From the NCBI GenBank assembly GCA_023101885.1, contig JALPQD010000415.1, forward strand, positions 1,238,520-1,302,519: 64,000 nucleotides of DNA, read 5' to 3'. Position 1 is the stretch's first letter. Each line of letters begins with the position of its first letter. Both the position numbers and the translations under genes were made by a program. Below are positions 22,851 to 34,639 of this stretch, piece by piece. The notes beneath the pieces were generated by a model that searched no databases, was not told where the DNA came from, and saw nothing but the letters and a program-made list of their open reading frames with translations. The DNA comes from Typhlomys cinereus. Its lineage: Eukaryota > Chordata > Mammalia > Rodentia > Platacanthomyidae.

Positions 22851-24651
22851 CCATCATGAATGTTTCCTATATAGCACAGAATCTATTATTCCTAAAAACA
22901 GGAATTCAAATCTTTGCTTATTATAGGAATAGATGTCTTTGAGCTTGTCCCTTTTTCTTTTAACTCCTCTGGGATTTTCTTTCCAACTTTCTGAAAATTC
23001 AGAATTCAACAGCCACTGCTCTCTTTTGCTCCTCTTGCAGGTAATTACCAGCAGAACCAGTAACTAGAAAGAAATGATGTGCACATGCTATTAAACTTTA
23101 GGCTGAGTTGCTTGACAGTTCCTCCCATACTTCTGAATAATGCTTGCCAAACTTTGTTGTAAATCATTTGCTAGTATGTCCTGGAAAAGTGGACACCATC
23201 AACAGAAAGTATTGTTTGGCAGTTTTTTGAATGTATGATTTGCTTTTGCTACTACTTTAGTTGAATATCAATTCATTCCTTATATAGACAAAGCTATAGA
23301 ACTATGTGGAAATACAGAATGTAGCCAAGGAAAGTTTATTGGATCATGGGAAACAGTCAATCATATCAGTTCTGAAGAATCCAAAGACAGTTTGTGAAAT
23401 TTGGTCATGCAAAGCTGTCTGTCATTGTTGTTCCTGTAAGTGCTTTCTTTTAAAGCCAAAGTTTTTCTGCTAGAAGACACAATTTTTTACTTCATAGCTA
23501 GTTAAGTTTTTATATGTTCTACTGTCTATGAACTGACTCAGATCTGAAAACAAGGAGTAATGAAAATGCAAAAATTATTTAGGTTTAGAAGGTTATCCTC
23601 AGGTTATCGGCAGGGTAGAAGCTATCACACATAGAAGACCCAACTAGAGATACATTGGTAGATGTTATGTTGATAACACTGAGCAAGTGCCGGCCAAGAC
23701 TCTGAGACACAGACAGAATACCACCAAGCTGTCCGCTTTCAAAAATTAGGAATTCAAAGTATTTATCCTCCTATGGTTTTCACCAATGGCTGAAGATTAT
23801 TTCCTGGGATTGTTAATTAGCTCCTTTGCCCTTTATGTTTTTCAATGGCTTACCTGAGGATGTCAAAGAAAGTAATAGATCAAGACCTGAGGTAGTAACT
23901 AAAGGATCAATGTACTTCAAAATAGTGAAAACCATAAGAGGAGAGCTCTGTGGTATTCCTAGGTACTGTCCATTGGGGTTCCCTTTTCCACAACTGTGGG
24001 TGTTAGCTTAGGGAGTAAAGTAACATATATTGATCTGGTTTTTGATCTACAATCCTCACTCATTCTTAAGAGACTGGGCCACTTTATTCGTTGGGTACCA
24101 CAGATATGGAACATTCCATTTCCCATTGTGCTCAGCGGTGAGCATTTGAAAATGTATTTCAGAATCCTTAATGAACTCAGACAGAACCTGGTGCCAGAAT
24201 CCTGTAGTCGTTCATTCTCATAGCTTTCTTCACACAAGCAAACTTCTCTCCACAATTCTTAAAGCCCTACATTAGATATTTTCCCATCCAACTTCTCAAT
24301 GAATTTACTGCCCATTTCTCCCTGCAGGGCCTTTTCACTGCTTAAGTAGGTTTCTTGCATTCTCAGATGTAGAAGGACATAACATGAACTGGCTTAAGCC
24401 ATCCTGAAATTTTTGTTTAACCAAACTAAAAATACATTGGTAGAGTTTTAATTTGAGTTGTGCCTCTCTCGAGTACTTAATATCCATCAAGATATGTTAA
24501 AAATCTGCATACTTTCCTCTCTTGTCTGTGTTTCCATTAAAATAAATTCTTAACTTTAAGTGAGATGAAGTTTTGATATATTAATAATCTTAATTAAATG
24601 ATTTAGTCCTCAGATTTCATGTATAGAGGGAACATTTGAAAAAGACACTAT
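22851..24651. other. Noncoding, nothing recognised
   Basis: No supported gene or repeat; short frames at 23826-24255 overlap on opposite strands and lack signatures. Confidence 0.5.
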
Positions 24652-24909
24652 GGGGGCTGGAGAGGTGGCTCAGGGGTTAAGCCTCTGCCTTGCAGGCGGA
24701 AGGTCCTGAGTTCAAATCCCAGAGCCCACATATAGACGCTGGGTGAAAGCAGGGGCGGCCTTTGTTTCTGATCCTGGTAGGGTGGAGCCTATGAATCCTG
24801 GGTCAGAGTAAACGAGGAGGTGGAGGCGGTCCATGGTGGTTCCTGAATTCGTCCGTAGTTGTATACACACACACACACACACACACTTGAATAAATAAAA
24901 CATAAAAAG
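24652..24909 (+). repeat. Young tRNA-derived SINE, near-consensus copy
   Basis: Head GGGGGCTGGAGAGGTGGCTC with A box TGGCTCAGGGG and B box GGTCCTGAGTTCAAATCCC. The acceptor-arm remnant CTGCCTTGCAGGCGGAAGG lies between them. The body is CACATATAGACGCTGGGTGA, GGTAGGGTGGAGCCTATGAA, GGAGGTGGAGGCGGTCCATG, GTTCCTGAATTCGTCCG, then (CA)n at 24865-24887 and CTTGAATAAATAAAAC. It has the T+ SINE layout (AATAAA before the tail). Flanking AAAAAGAC-like bases hint at a duplication, but it is not certain. Confidence 0.9.
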
Positions 24910-26580
24910 AAGACAAGTACAGCAGTGTTACTAAAGGAAGGCACTGTGAATTATGACTACTGTATTTAGTATCCATCTTTGAATGCAGCACAACTTTCTT
25001 TCCATAACGTCATCTACTACTGGATAAGTATATATTCCTGCTCCCTTTCCCCACCTTTATTCATACAAACATAGATATCCCTAAGATGGGGTGACGTTAT
25101 GTCCTAAAAAAACCCATCAGAAGTTGAAAATATTTAAATGTTAGCTACATAGAATTGTACAACAGTGCTATATATTGCTACCAAGTGATAAAATAAACAT
25201 TCAGAAAATAATCTATTGTTTCTACTAATCACACATTGGTCATGTACTATTGTAAGTGAAAAAAAAATTCCAATAGGGAGCCATCTTTAAATCTAGTTGT
25301 GCTTTCCATCCCAGTGACCCACTGGGAGACCAAAAAATCAGTGTATATGTTAAGTAGAATGGTCATCACAGGTAAAACTACTATTGGATTCCATAGGCCA
25401 TGGCTGAGAACTTAAATGTTCTCGTTTGTGATGACTTCAAATACATCTTTGTCAATAAGTATTACAAGTCATGATTAGTCTACAACTATCAGATTGTTTA
25501 ATCTGAGTTTAAGAAGCCACTTATTCAAATATCCATTGCTCCTATTTTCAAAGTGATAACTACAGTGAAGAACTCCTGCAGTTTTCTGGCAAATGTTCAT
25601 TGAATGGTGTCCTGTGGCTTCTTTCCTGATTTGAGGTGAAGTTTTATCTTTCCCTTTTCGTGTCACTTCATGCCTGTTATCTGCTAGATATTAGCCCAAT
25701 TTCTCAAAGCCTCCAAGTGCCATTTGTCCAAGCTGAGCAATCTATCTTTAAGGTTTTCACATATTAGTCTTCTGGATTACCATCTGTAGAGTTCCTGATT
25801 TATAAGCTCAGCGGAAGATTCCAGAAAGCATGTATCCCGGTCAAAGTTCTACACACTGTTGCTCATTGGAGGACCTCACTTTAGAGTCATTTATGAGGTG
25901 TAGAGCAATCACTCAGGACTGGGGCTAGTTGTGTAAATGTTCAAATTGCTTGATGGAACATCACATTTACTCTTCTCAGAGGCTCTTAAGCCATTTCTGC
26001 TTTAGAAATGGCTCAGTGGTCATCTTTCGGATCGGATTTAGCTTTTATCCATTGTTTCGTCTCTTTTTCTGCTTCAGTTAATCTTCCCCGAATGACTGAC
26101 TTGGGAAAGTAAAAACTATTCATTATATGAAAGATATGAGTTAGTGTTGATTGCTCAGACCTGGTCTCTTCTGGTCTAGACTGTGTTTACTTATTTCTGT
26201 GAAGTTCTTTGTTCATGAAGACTGTTTTTCTACTACTCATTTACCTCAGCTGTATGATCTTAAACAGTCTTACTTTCTAAGTCACATTCTATCTCCATTT
26301 CATGTATTTCAATTTGTGTGTGCGTGTGTATTTGTATGTGTGTAGGTAAACTTCACTCTTCCATTTTGTTTGTATGACTGTGATTACAATATTGACTGAA
26401 TATATGTATGAATTTAATATTCCTTGCTAGATTAATATTGGTAGCTATGGCCCATAGTCAGAAAAAAAGAATCATAGTTCTGAAATCTTATGTCTAAGAA
26501 TTAATCCTATTCACAACGAAAGGCAAATCACATTGTGATTAAATGATGACTCCTAAACTGGACTGTACTTTAGATCCACT
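24910..26580. other. Noncoding, nothing recognised
   Basis: No supported feature. Confidence 0.5.
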
Positions 26581-26644
26581 TGTGTGAATTACTGGCTCCG
26601 TGAACCCAAGAAATTTATTTAATTGCCCCAGATCTGTTTCTCCT
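26581..26644 (+). repeat. MIR fragment interrupted by the adjacent LTR
   Basis: GAATTACTGGCTCCGTGAAC, CCAAGAAATTTATTTAATTG, CCCCAGATCTGTTTCTCC parallels the MIR core (acTTACTAGCTGTGTGACCTTGGGCAAGT...CTCAGTTTCCTC). The bases after the LTR (TACTACCTCCTGG near 26972) could be the continuing MIR. Confidence 0.55.
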
Positions 26645-26972
26645 TGTCATAGTTTAAATATGGATTTGAATAATTGATTCCCAGCTGCTAAAGCCATTTG
26701 GGGAAGGTTATATGACCTTTTTAGGATGTTGAGTCTTGGTAAGTGATTAGAAGCAGGCCTTGAGGATTTGTAATCTGTTACAGTTCCCCCATCCCTCTCT
26801 GTGTCTTCTCCTTCTCTCATGATGATCAGTCTAATATAGGTTAGATTCTTGCTTCTGCTACCAACCTATCCTTATGCATTTCCTTCCATGATGGGGTACA
26901 TCTCCCTGGAACCATAATCAAATAATAGATCCTTTGTCTGTTAAGTTGTTTTGGACACACAAAAACCTTTAT
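26645..26972 (+). mobile_element. Solo MaLR LTR
   Basis: Starts TGTCATAGTTTAAATATGG. It shares blocks with the other MaLR LTRs: TTGGGGAAGGTTATATGACC, TTGAGGATTTGTAATCTG, CCATGATGGGGTACATCTCC, CTGGAACCATAATCAAATAATA and GTTAAGTTGTTTTGGACAC. No internal region or partner LTR follows, so it is a solo LTR inserted in a MIR. Confidence 0.68.
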
Positions 26973-27489
26973 ACTACCTCCTGGTACATCATATCATTGA
27001 ATATTAATTCTCTTATTATGAGGAACTTGTATATCTAACTAGTATTAGTATCTTTGGTTCCAGTTGGATCATTATAGAAAAATTTGACTTGTTAGAAAAA
27101 ACATAATCTTTTATTTAGGATGAACTCTTTAAGAATTTGAAACATGCCATTTTATATTTGCATAATGTACCAGAGATTATGTAAGGCTTCCCAGAACTCT
27201 ATCAAATAAATACCTCTTTTCAATATGAAATTAGAAAAAAATTTATATAACATAAAAACATATATAAACATATATATAAAAATTTATATAACATATTCTC
27301 TGCCAAACTGGAACATACAAAATATAAATACTGAATCTAAGGTATCTCTAATGTAACTTTGCAGTTGAATGGGAGAATGATATTTTAGTCATGGTATTTT
27401 TAGAGAAGCTATGCTATCCCACAATATGCATCAAAAGCTGATTTGATATGGCTTTAAGACTTTGTATCAACTAACATATGCTTATATGC

Positions 27490-27527
<38 letters not shown>

Positions 27528-28441
27528 ATCCATAGGTACACGTGTGCAATCCCTTCATCCTTTCACAACTCCATTCTCTTATATAAATTGAGAAACAGGA
27601 GGTGGTATGTCACTTTAACTCCACTTGTCAGTCAATTTGATCGTTTCTAATTTGGGTAATTTCTGAAATAGCACAAGCTGGTGTAAGTTTTCAACATAAG
27701 TATTTTTTCCCAAGATGAAATAGTATTTTATTTATATTCTCATCAAGTAGAGAAAAAGTAGAAAAAAATGACATTAGCTTAAGTTTTTATATCTCAGACT
27801 TTAGTGATGAATGAGATGACTGCTTTAGTTTATATATTTCTTTTTTTGTGTTCTTTTGTACCTGTGTTGTATTTCTTCTCTCATGCATAATGAATCAAAT
27901 GATCAAACATTATATAATTCTCTAAAAATTATTTTGTTACTTGTGTGAGCAGTTTCTCCAGGATAGAGAAGTGTATAAAAAGGTTTTTCTTTTTGCAAGA
28001 ACTGAGGCCACAGAAATGCATGTATTACATTGCAGAGTAAAAAAGCTACTAGACAGTGCTAATTCAACGACTATTAATATGTGAGATTAATAACAAATTC
28101 TTTTTTTCTGACAATTCCATGCTAAATGACACAAAACACGATCATGTTCTAACATGTTTAGAGTACCTGAATATTTTTGTCTCAATTATATAGTGCCCAG
28201 GATTCTTTCTTTCTCCTTTAAAAGGTATACAAAACTGTAAAAGGGTTCAGTAAGGGCCTATTTTTGATGTAGGCATTAGATTGCTTGAGTATTATTAAAA
28301 TGTTATTTGTACAGTTTTTATGGTGATTAAAAGCAGACACATATTAATAGCTGGTATTCATTTGCTGTTCTCAGAGATGCAGCTGCCTTCTTGCAGAAAA
28401 ATGCCCATAACCTGCTTCCTGCTCTGTTCATTCCCTGCATC
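26973..28441. other. AT-rich noncoding DNA with (TG)n
   Basis: TG microsatellite at 27493-27526 and an AT-rich repeat-like stretch at 27225-27300. No gene recognised. Confidence 0.6.
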
Positions 28442-28794
28442 CTAACAACTCCAGTTGCAATCCTGTGAGGTGCAATCCTGTGGAGGAGCCCCGACTGTGG
28501 CAGCTCGTTCAGATGTCTGGAAACCACGCTGCTCCCTTTTAGCCCCCCTGTCTTTCAGCAGACTCAGTAATGCCACCAGCACATCTTTGGGGACTTTTCC
28601 TTTCTGCTCTTCACTCTCATTACTCTTGCCATCTGGTCTATTTCTGCTCTGCTTCCATTGAGCAGATGTGTTCTCACCTCCCCTCCCACACTGACCTGAT
28701 TGAATCTCTGGTAGATCAACATACCCAGGAGACTGCACAGGTATAGGGAGAGACAGCGGGAAAATGCCAACATTTTGAGCCCACACTGAGACAA
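28442..28794 (-). other. Overlapping open frames of unknown status
   Basis: Two overlapping minus-strand frames (28442-28786, 114 residues; 28564-28794, 76 residues) lie in a patch with more G+C than the surroundings. The longer has a charged middle (residues ~55-90, K/R/E-rich with VPKDVLVALLSLLKDRG) and no signal peptide or domain I recognise. It could be a fragment of a processed pseudogene or chance. It sits directly left of a separate retroposed insert. Confidence 0.25.
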
Positions 28795-29104
28795 AGACTA
28801 GCTTTGCATTTGCTCAGAGTGAAGAGGAAACTTAGTTTATCATTCTCCTTACTGATATTAACTTTCTTTCGAATTCCCAAATCCAACATGAAAACAAAAA
28901 AATTCCATTTTTGCCAAGTTCATAAAATCCAAGTTTCTCTGTTAATTTGTTCAGTGACATTGTGAACCATATCATTAAAATTTGCATAGTAGAGTGCTCC
29001 GCGTGTCCCCGGCACGCCCCCTCGGGAGGGTTGTAGGGAGTTTTTGTTTTGTTTTGTTTTAAATGAGAAGCGGGGAGTCGACTGTTTTGATCCTTACGAT
29101 TTAG

Positions 29105-29222
29105 AAAATTAGTGTTTTGCTCTGTGACAGTATCTCCAGTGGCCTAGAACTTGTGCTGATAACTTTTGCCTCAGTCTACCTAGAGCTGTCATCATAGACA
29201 TGTGCTATCATATCCCCTGATC
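29105..29222 (-). repeat. Diverged B1 SINE, antisense, inside the retrocopy
   Basis: On plus, GTTTTGCTCTGTGACAGTAT, GGCCTAGAACTTGTGCTG, TTGCCTCAGTCTACCTAGAG, CATAGACATGTGCTATCATA match the reversed B1 order (GCCTCGAACTC...GCCTC.G.CTCCC.AGTGCTGGGATTA.AGGC.TG.GCCACCA). Upstream TTTTTGTTTTGTTTTGTTTT (29040) looks like a reversed A tail. Confidence 0.65.
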
Positions 29223-29499
29223 AATATACAAAATTTGGACATAGGGGTTTAGAAGCTAGCCCCTTGATTATTGGTCCCAAAAACCATCCGTTTGTGATTC
29301 ACAACCTCAGTATTTTTAAATCTTAACAGATTCCTCAACTCCCCACCTTCTGGATTCTCCAGTAATCTCTGTAATATTCACTGCCTACCTGTCTGAATCT
29401 AAGGCTCTTACTCAGCCTGGAGGAAGCTCCTACTCCTACGCTTGAGACCTGTGGCCCACGACAGTAAAGTTGCCATCATCAGCACGACTTCCCGAAAGT

Positions 29500-29665
29500 T
29501 CCCTTTCTTTTGAGGCTGCTTCCCTTTCCTCTTCCCTTTCCTTTCTCCTTCTCTCCAGCTTCTGGATCTTAAGCATGCTGACCTCAAATTCCTGACCCTC
29601 CACCTCCACCTTCCCGGTTTCCGGTTCTGGGGTTGCAGGCAGGCGCGACCACATGCATTTTCCCC
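29500..29665 (-). repeat. Diverged B1 SINE, antisense, inside the retrocopy
   Basis: On plus, CATGCTGACCTCAAATTCCT, GACCCTCCACCTCCACCTTC, TCTGGGGTTGCAGGCAGGCG and CGACCACATG match the reversed B1 core. An intervening TC-rich segment at 29515-29562 is an expanded tail. This accounts for the 96-residue minus frame at 29436-29726, which is therefore not a gene. Confidence 0.7.
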
Positions 29666-29898
29666 TTTCCATTTCCTGTGCCAAATGGACAGCTTTTTTT
29701 TTGGATGCCCTTGTCTCCATAAACATCCTTTATCCAGTCACTCAGAGAAAAAAAAATTATGCAAATACCATGCTTGTCATTCTTTAGGACAAGTGTGCTA
29801 GTTCTTCTGACTTCAAAAACATTGCTGCTACCTTTTGGATTGTAAATTTCAGTAAGGATAGAAAAACTGCCTGTAAGGTTCTTATATCCTTAACACCC

Positions 29899-29904
29899 AA
29901 TAAA
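29899..29904 (+). terminator. Polyadenylation signal of the retrocopied transcript
   Basis: AATAAA about 20 bases upstream of a run of A at 29925-29939; inactive relic copied from the source RNA. Confidence 0.65.
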
Positions 29905-29968
29905 GTCCTTAATAGTCAACCAGTAAAAAAAAAAAAAAATAAATAAATAAATAATAACATTTGCATAG

Positions 29969-32089
29969 CATTTTGCATTCATGGTATACAAATGGTTACT
30001 TTATCAAAATCTGTATTTACTTATTGACATTATGTAGATGCACGCATGTACTATGGAATGAAACAATTCTCAGAAGATCATTGAAGTAATTGAAGTGAAT
30101 TTAAATTCCATGCTGAATTAGCAATTGTAATGAGAAATATATATGTCATGAAATTATCATCAAGATAAGACTACTTTTTTCTTGAATTGAGATCTAGATT
30201 ATGAAGTACAACAGAACTGCAAAGAATGAAGATTCAGTTCTAGTTTAAGGAGAGAGAAAAAAGGTAAAAGTAGATGATAAAAGAAGTCTGCCAACTCAGA
30301 TAAAAATGCTTTATGCATTTGTTCAAATCTTAAATTCTATTCAAATATTATTCTACATATAATGACCTGAAATAAAGACAAAAATTTTTTAAATTTCCAT
30401 CTCTAAACCTGCTGAGAAACCAGGGATCAGATTAAGCACTAACTGATTAAAGTTATACTTTATTGCTGAAGTCTTTCTTCATCAAAGATTTTTACAAAAG
30501 AGAAAGAATTCTGTACCTTTATGTTAATTAAAATGATTCATGCATCTTTGATATCAAATTGAAGATCAAAATTCTTTGCAAGAATATGAGCCTGCACTCA
30601 TTTACAGTAACATGTTCTGGAAAGCCCACAGACATCTGGGAGTCTATCACCGGCAGGACAAGGAAAAGGGATGGTGGGACTCATCCCGACTTGGTAATGA
30701 TTTTCTTGTTCAGATCCTTTGAGTTAAATAAAATACCATGCGCTCTAAGACCATGTGAATTTGTTTGAAAACTATTAGATGAATGAAAAAGCATCTGAGG
30801 GAAGTTTCCAAAATTATTAAGATTTCTATGATGATAATTTGTAATGAATTATTTCCTGTGTATTACCTTACTGTAAAAGTGAAGTAAGTATAACATATAA
30901 GTAAATATTATAAAATTAAAGAAAAATAGAGCTGATAGTTTCAGACATATTTAAAATCATCGTGGGGTCCTTTCTTACTCCTCAAAATATGTCTAACTTT
31001 TTATCCTTAGACCTTATTTTTTAAAGCACTATAGATCCTCACAAAGAAATAACATGGATGACACACATATTATGGTAGGTTAATCAACCTACTGTAAGAG
31101 GTACCCTATATTTTATTTCATACATACTATGAAAGTCAAAATAAAATTCAAAAATGCCTTTTCCCCAAATAAATACCATCATTGCATAAATCCAAGCATA
31201 AATACATTTTGCTGAAAAAAACAAGCATTCATTGAATTACAGTATTAACATAGGTCTGAAATTTTATAATGTCCAGCATTTTATTGTTTTTGAAATATAA
31301 GAATATCAGAAAGAAAATTGTGCCCTCTTTTCTTCTTTGGTTTTTAAAGCAATTGTACTCATAGAAAACCTGGTTATTTAAAATCTGGAAGAAATGAAGA
31401 CCAAGTACGTTAACCATTCATTACTTTGATTGTTTAGTTTTATGATTGAATGTATTATATGGTATATGATTGGCATGTATATTGACTTGGAAATAATGAA
31501 ATTGGAAAGGTCAACTGGATGTGTGGATGTGTTGTAGCTGGAGTTGCAATAAGAATGATTAGATATTTAGGTTCAGAAGAGGCTGACTTGAGAAGAACAT
31601 ACATTGATTATCTAGGGAATATTTTACCAGAAGTGAGAAGAAATCTAAATTTCGTTCACAGAAGAGATTTTAGGCAAGGAAGGAAGATAAACAGTTATTA
31701 AAATTAAGATGAGCCAACTATTGCCAATGGGAAGGTGTCATGGGCAGCATGTAAGACAATGTTAATGAGAGCAGGGAAAAGCATGAATGTGTAAGGCAAT
31801 GATTCATTTAAAGTCAAAACAAGAAGACTGAGAATGGCTATAAAGTGTCTTTAGAGGTGGCCAATCATGTAATCCAAGGCCGGAGAGTGGCATAGAAAGA
31901 GAACATAGAATCAAAACATGATACTTAGGACAGGCATATTCACAGGATAAGTATAAAACAAAGTTATCTATCACCTCCCACAGTAGCTCATGTTATGCTT
32001 TGTTTTTGTAGCAAGAACAATTGAAATCTACATTAATCATGAATCACAAATTAAGTGCATGCAATTTTACCGACTACAACCATTATGCT
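29969..32089. other. AT-rich noncoding DNA, nothing recognised
   Basis: No supported gene or repeat. Short frames (30559-30768, 31519-31701) have no signature. Confidence 0.5.
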
Positions 32090-32530
32090 TTAGCCTGTTT
32101 GTCATATGTATCTACATAAATCTTTCTGTTTCCCCATAGCCCCTCTCCTGTTTCATCTCTCTCTGTGCATATAATTCAATCCAATATTTATTTTTCTCTA
32201 TCTGGCTTATCGTATCTGTATCGCTACCATGATGTCTTCTGGGTTCATTCCCATTGTAGCAAGGATTGGCTACTTTAAAGATTTAATCGATTTACATTTT
32301 TATGAATATGTATCTAAATGAATGTATAGTCATTTCATTCTTTGTGCACTCTTCTCTTAATACTGAGATTGTTTCTAATTTGTGCCTGACGTGAATGATA
32401 CTAGCATGAGAGTGCAGATCTCTCTTTGAGGTGATGATTTCATTTCCTTAGGTACATGTCTAGGAAAGGATTGCATGGTAATAGGATGGTTCTTTTCTAA
32501 ATATTTAAAGAAACATCATACTGTTTTCTG
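32090..32530 (-). repeat. Ancient L1 (ORF2 end/3' UTR), reverse orientation
   Basis: On plus the order CTGGCTTATCGTATCTGTAT, GGTTCATTCCCATTGTAGCA, TTGTTTCTAATTTGTGCC, CATGAGAGTGCAGATCTCTC, TTTGAGGTGATGATTTCATT and GATTGCATGGTAATAGGATG is the well-known reversed end of ancient mammalian L1 elements. It is far more diverged than the young L1s here. Confidence 0.75.
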
Positions 32531-32624
32531 TCGTTGCTGAAACCAAATATCACACTTTCATTTTGCTGTGTTGATGGGAGATTAATGAATCGCCACACTC
32601 ATAAGAAGAAATATATCTTGTTGT

Positions 32625-32829
32625 TTTCCTCACAAACAGAAGGACCTGAGCTGGCATACCAGATGCTACATAAAAACACTGGGAGGAAATAGCAGCTTGC
32701 AGTGCCGGCCCTGAAAGTCAAAGACAGAGTCTGGGAAATCCCAGATCAAAGTATTAGAAGGTAGAGCAATCTAAGATGCCTACCAAGTCACCCTTAGACC
32801 TTCACAGGCACATAGAGTGCCTTCTTCCA

Positions 32830-32867
<38 letters not shown>

Positions 32868-32888
32868 TACACATACACACACACAGTC
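32625..32888 (+). repeat. tRNA-derived SINE, old copy, with (CA)n
   Basis: AACAGAAGGACCTGAGCTGG (B-box region), CCAGATGCTACATAAAAACACTG, GAGTCTGGGAAATCCCAGAT and TAGAAGGTAGAGCAATC follow the family order at 20894; (CA)n covers 32829-32886. The A-box half is eroded. Confidence 0.68.
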
Positions 32889-33479
32889 ACCTACATGCAT
32901 GCAAAAAATAAGCATGCAAAATGTTATTTCTTTAGACCTTCATTATACTTGTGCCTATTTTAGTATGAGTTTAGCTCCAGAGATATCCACTGGATTAGAA
33001 TTGCTACAGACTTGTACACAGTTCAAGAAAAAACAATGATCAAGTTAAATTCACTTCACTTCTTTGTATAGTGTATATTTTCTGTTATTTTCTGAAAGGA
33101 GAGAAATAGAGAATGAGATTTGTTCCAGACAAACTAATGTTAATTTCTAATACAGTTCGAAAAACTGATCAAGTACTGACTAAGGACATCCATAGGAAAT
33201 GTATTTTTAGGTTTCAAAGAATTTATGAACTGAATGGACTTCAGTTTCCTCCTGAGGACATTATGCTAGAAGGTACAATACAAAAGATGCCTTTTGAAAT
33301 GATTAGTTTTTAGGCACCATGTTATTACAAATTACTGTTTTTAGTTAATGATTAACAAAATGAAAAACAATCATTAGAAGCTGGCAAAGTATTAAGAATT
33401 GTTTGGCAAAATAAGAGATGGTTGTAGTTTTCAAGAGAAAAGGAAATTTACATTGTTGTCTTACTCTACTCCAACACAT
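32889..33479. other. Noncoding, nothing recognised
   Basis: No supported feature. Confidence 0.5.
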
Positions 33480-33740
33480 ATTCTTTCTCCCATCGATTGG
33501 GAATAATTGGAGAATACATCTCTGTCAGATTTATTGATCAGGTCATTTCGAAGACAGCTCAACTAGGTCCGCAAGAGAATATAATCTTCTGCAACACGTG
33601 ACTCTCTCTCACTACACTTAATGTGAGGTTTAAAGAACGATGGCAGAAAAAGCTACATCCTTGGGTTATGTGGCCATTATCTTCCACTCACTAGGGATGA
33701 TAAAGTTCCCACCGATCTTTTTTCATGTCAAAATTACTTA
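33480..33740. promoter_or_regulatory. Weak candidate conserved noncoding block
   Basis: Repeat-free with retained CpGs (CCCATCGATTGGG, TTTCGAAGACAGC, AGGTCCGCAAG, CAACACGTG E-box at 33594). Assignment by texture alone. Confidence 0.18.
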
Positions 33741-34269
33741 CCATAGAGATGCTCTGGTTTACTATGTACTAATTAATATTTATGTCTCAAGTATTTGTGA
33801 CTCCACAGAATCATAGAGTCTTTTATTGTAAGTCAGAAACCTTCAATTATCAGAGGCACACATTTCATATTTCAGAGGACTTTACTTCTTGGAGTTTGTT
33901 CCATTTCCCCCAGTCTATTCTCTAGCATAGCTATTCTCTTGAAAATTTACTGACTTCAAAGTCACAATGCATTGACAGTGTCTACCTTCTACTTAGATAA
34001 TTATCCAGCATCTCCATCTTTCTTTCATTTTAAAGGAGGAAACTTTTTGTTGTTGCTATTGGCAAATTATTTATTCTTTGGAACTTCATACATAAATAGA
34101 ACAAATTCACCTGTCTTTACTACCTATGCATACCCACTCCACCTTTACTTCCTCTACTCCCCCACCCTCTTCTTCTGTTCTCCATTCCAGCTGTCTCCCT
34201 CCATCCTCACACTTTCCCCTGCATGTGTGTTGTATTGGGTCTTGTCTAGGACGCCTGTAGTGCCACGTA
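33741..34269. other. Noncoding, pyrimidine-rich patch at 34130-34230
   Basis: The pyrimidine-rich part could be a diverged reversed L1 3' UTR, but no firm match was seen. Confidence 0.4.
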
Positions 34270-34560
34270 TCTACTAGGCAACCCGCTGTGTTATGGAGAG
34301 AATAATTGGCCAGAATGCAGAAAAGATGTGACTGTGGACTGTGCAACCCTGAACAGGCTATCAACATCACACCACATCCCAAGGCTCAGGGAACCTTGTA
34401 AAAGTAGGAGTGGTAGGATTGTAAGAGACTAAAAGAAGGGGTGGTAAGACTGTAAGAAACGATACTGGATAGTGGTACTGCCTGCCACCATACTCCAAAC
34501 ACAATAGGGCTGCTGTAACCAAGAGCTCACTGCAGTGAGTTCCACTAGATCTATACAATG
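34270..34560 (+). repeat. Probable old L1 3' UTR fragment
   Basis: AAGGCTCAGGGAACCTTGTAAA and GTGGTAGGATTGTAAGAGAC parallel the young L1 3' UTR (AAGCTCAGGGAAATTTGCGG ... AAGATTGTAAGAGC near 3427), followed by AGAAACGATACTGGATAG. Diverged and partial. Confidence 0.5.
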
Positions 34561-34639
34561 GTCAGTCTATCGACTCGTGGACAAGCTAAGATTTCAAAAG
34601 ATACAGCACCACCCTGAAAGAGTGGTGAGGATGGTTCCA

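Larger units (their letters stand above)
28977..29968 (+). pseudogene. Retroposed cDNA copy of an unidentified, apparently noncoding transcript
   Basis: A unit of ~970 bp bounded by a target-site duplication: ATTTGCATAG at 28980-28989 and again at 29959-29968 (13 bp with one mismatch if AAA/AAC is added). The left copy sits in TTAAAA, the L1 endonuclease target. The insert begins with a CpG-rich 5' end (GTGCTCCGCGTGTCCCCGGC, 28993) and ends with AATAAA at 29899-29904, about 20 bases before a poly(A) run (29925-29939) followed by AAAT repeats. This is the layout of an mRNA-type retrocopy. It contains antisense B1 pieces at 29105-29222 and 29500-29665 and no convincing plus-strand frame, so the source was probably a lncRNA or a long UTR. 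Confidence 0.7.

Noticed and set aside
26640..26982. CTCCT on both sides of the solo MaLR LTR as a 5-bp duplication
   Set aside because: The right copy may belong to the resuming MIR sequence and the LTR would not end in CA, so the match may be chance.
29436..29726. 96-residue minus frame rich in K, R and E, at first thought a protein fragment
   Set aside because: Its core (EVEGQEFEVSMLKIQ region) is translated B1 SINE sequence and its K/R/E part is a translated GA-rich tract.
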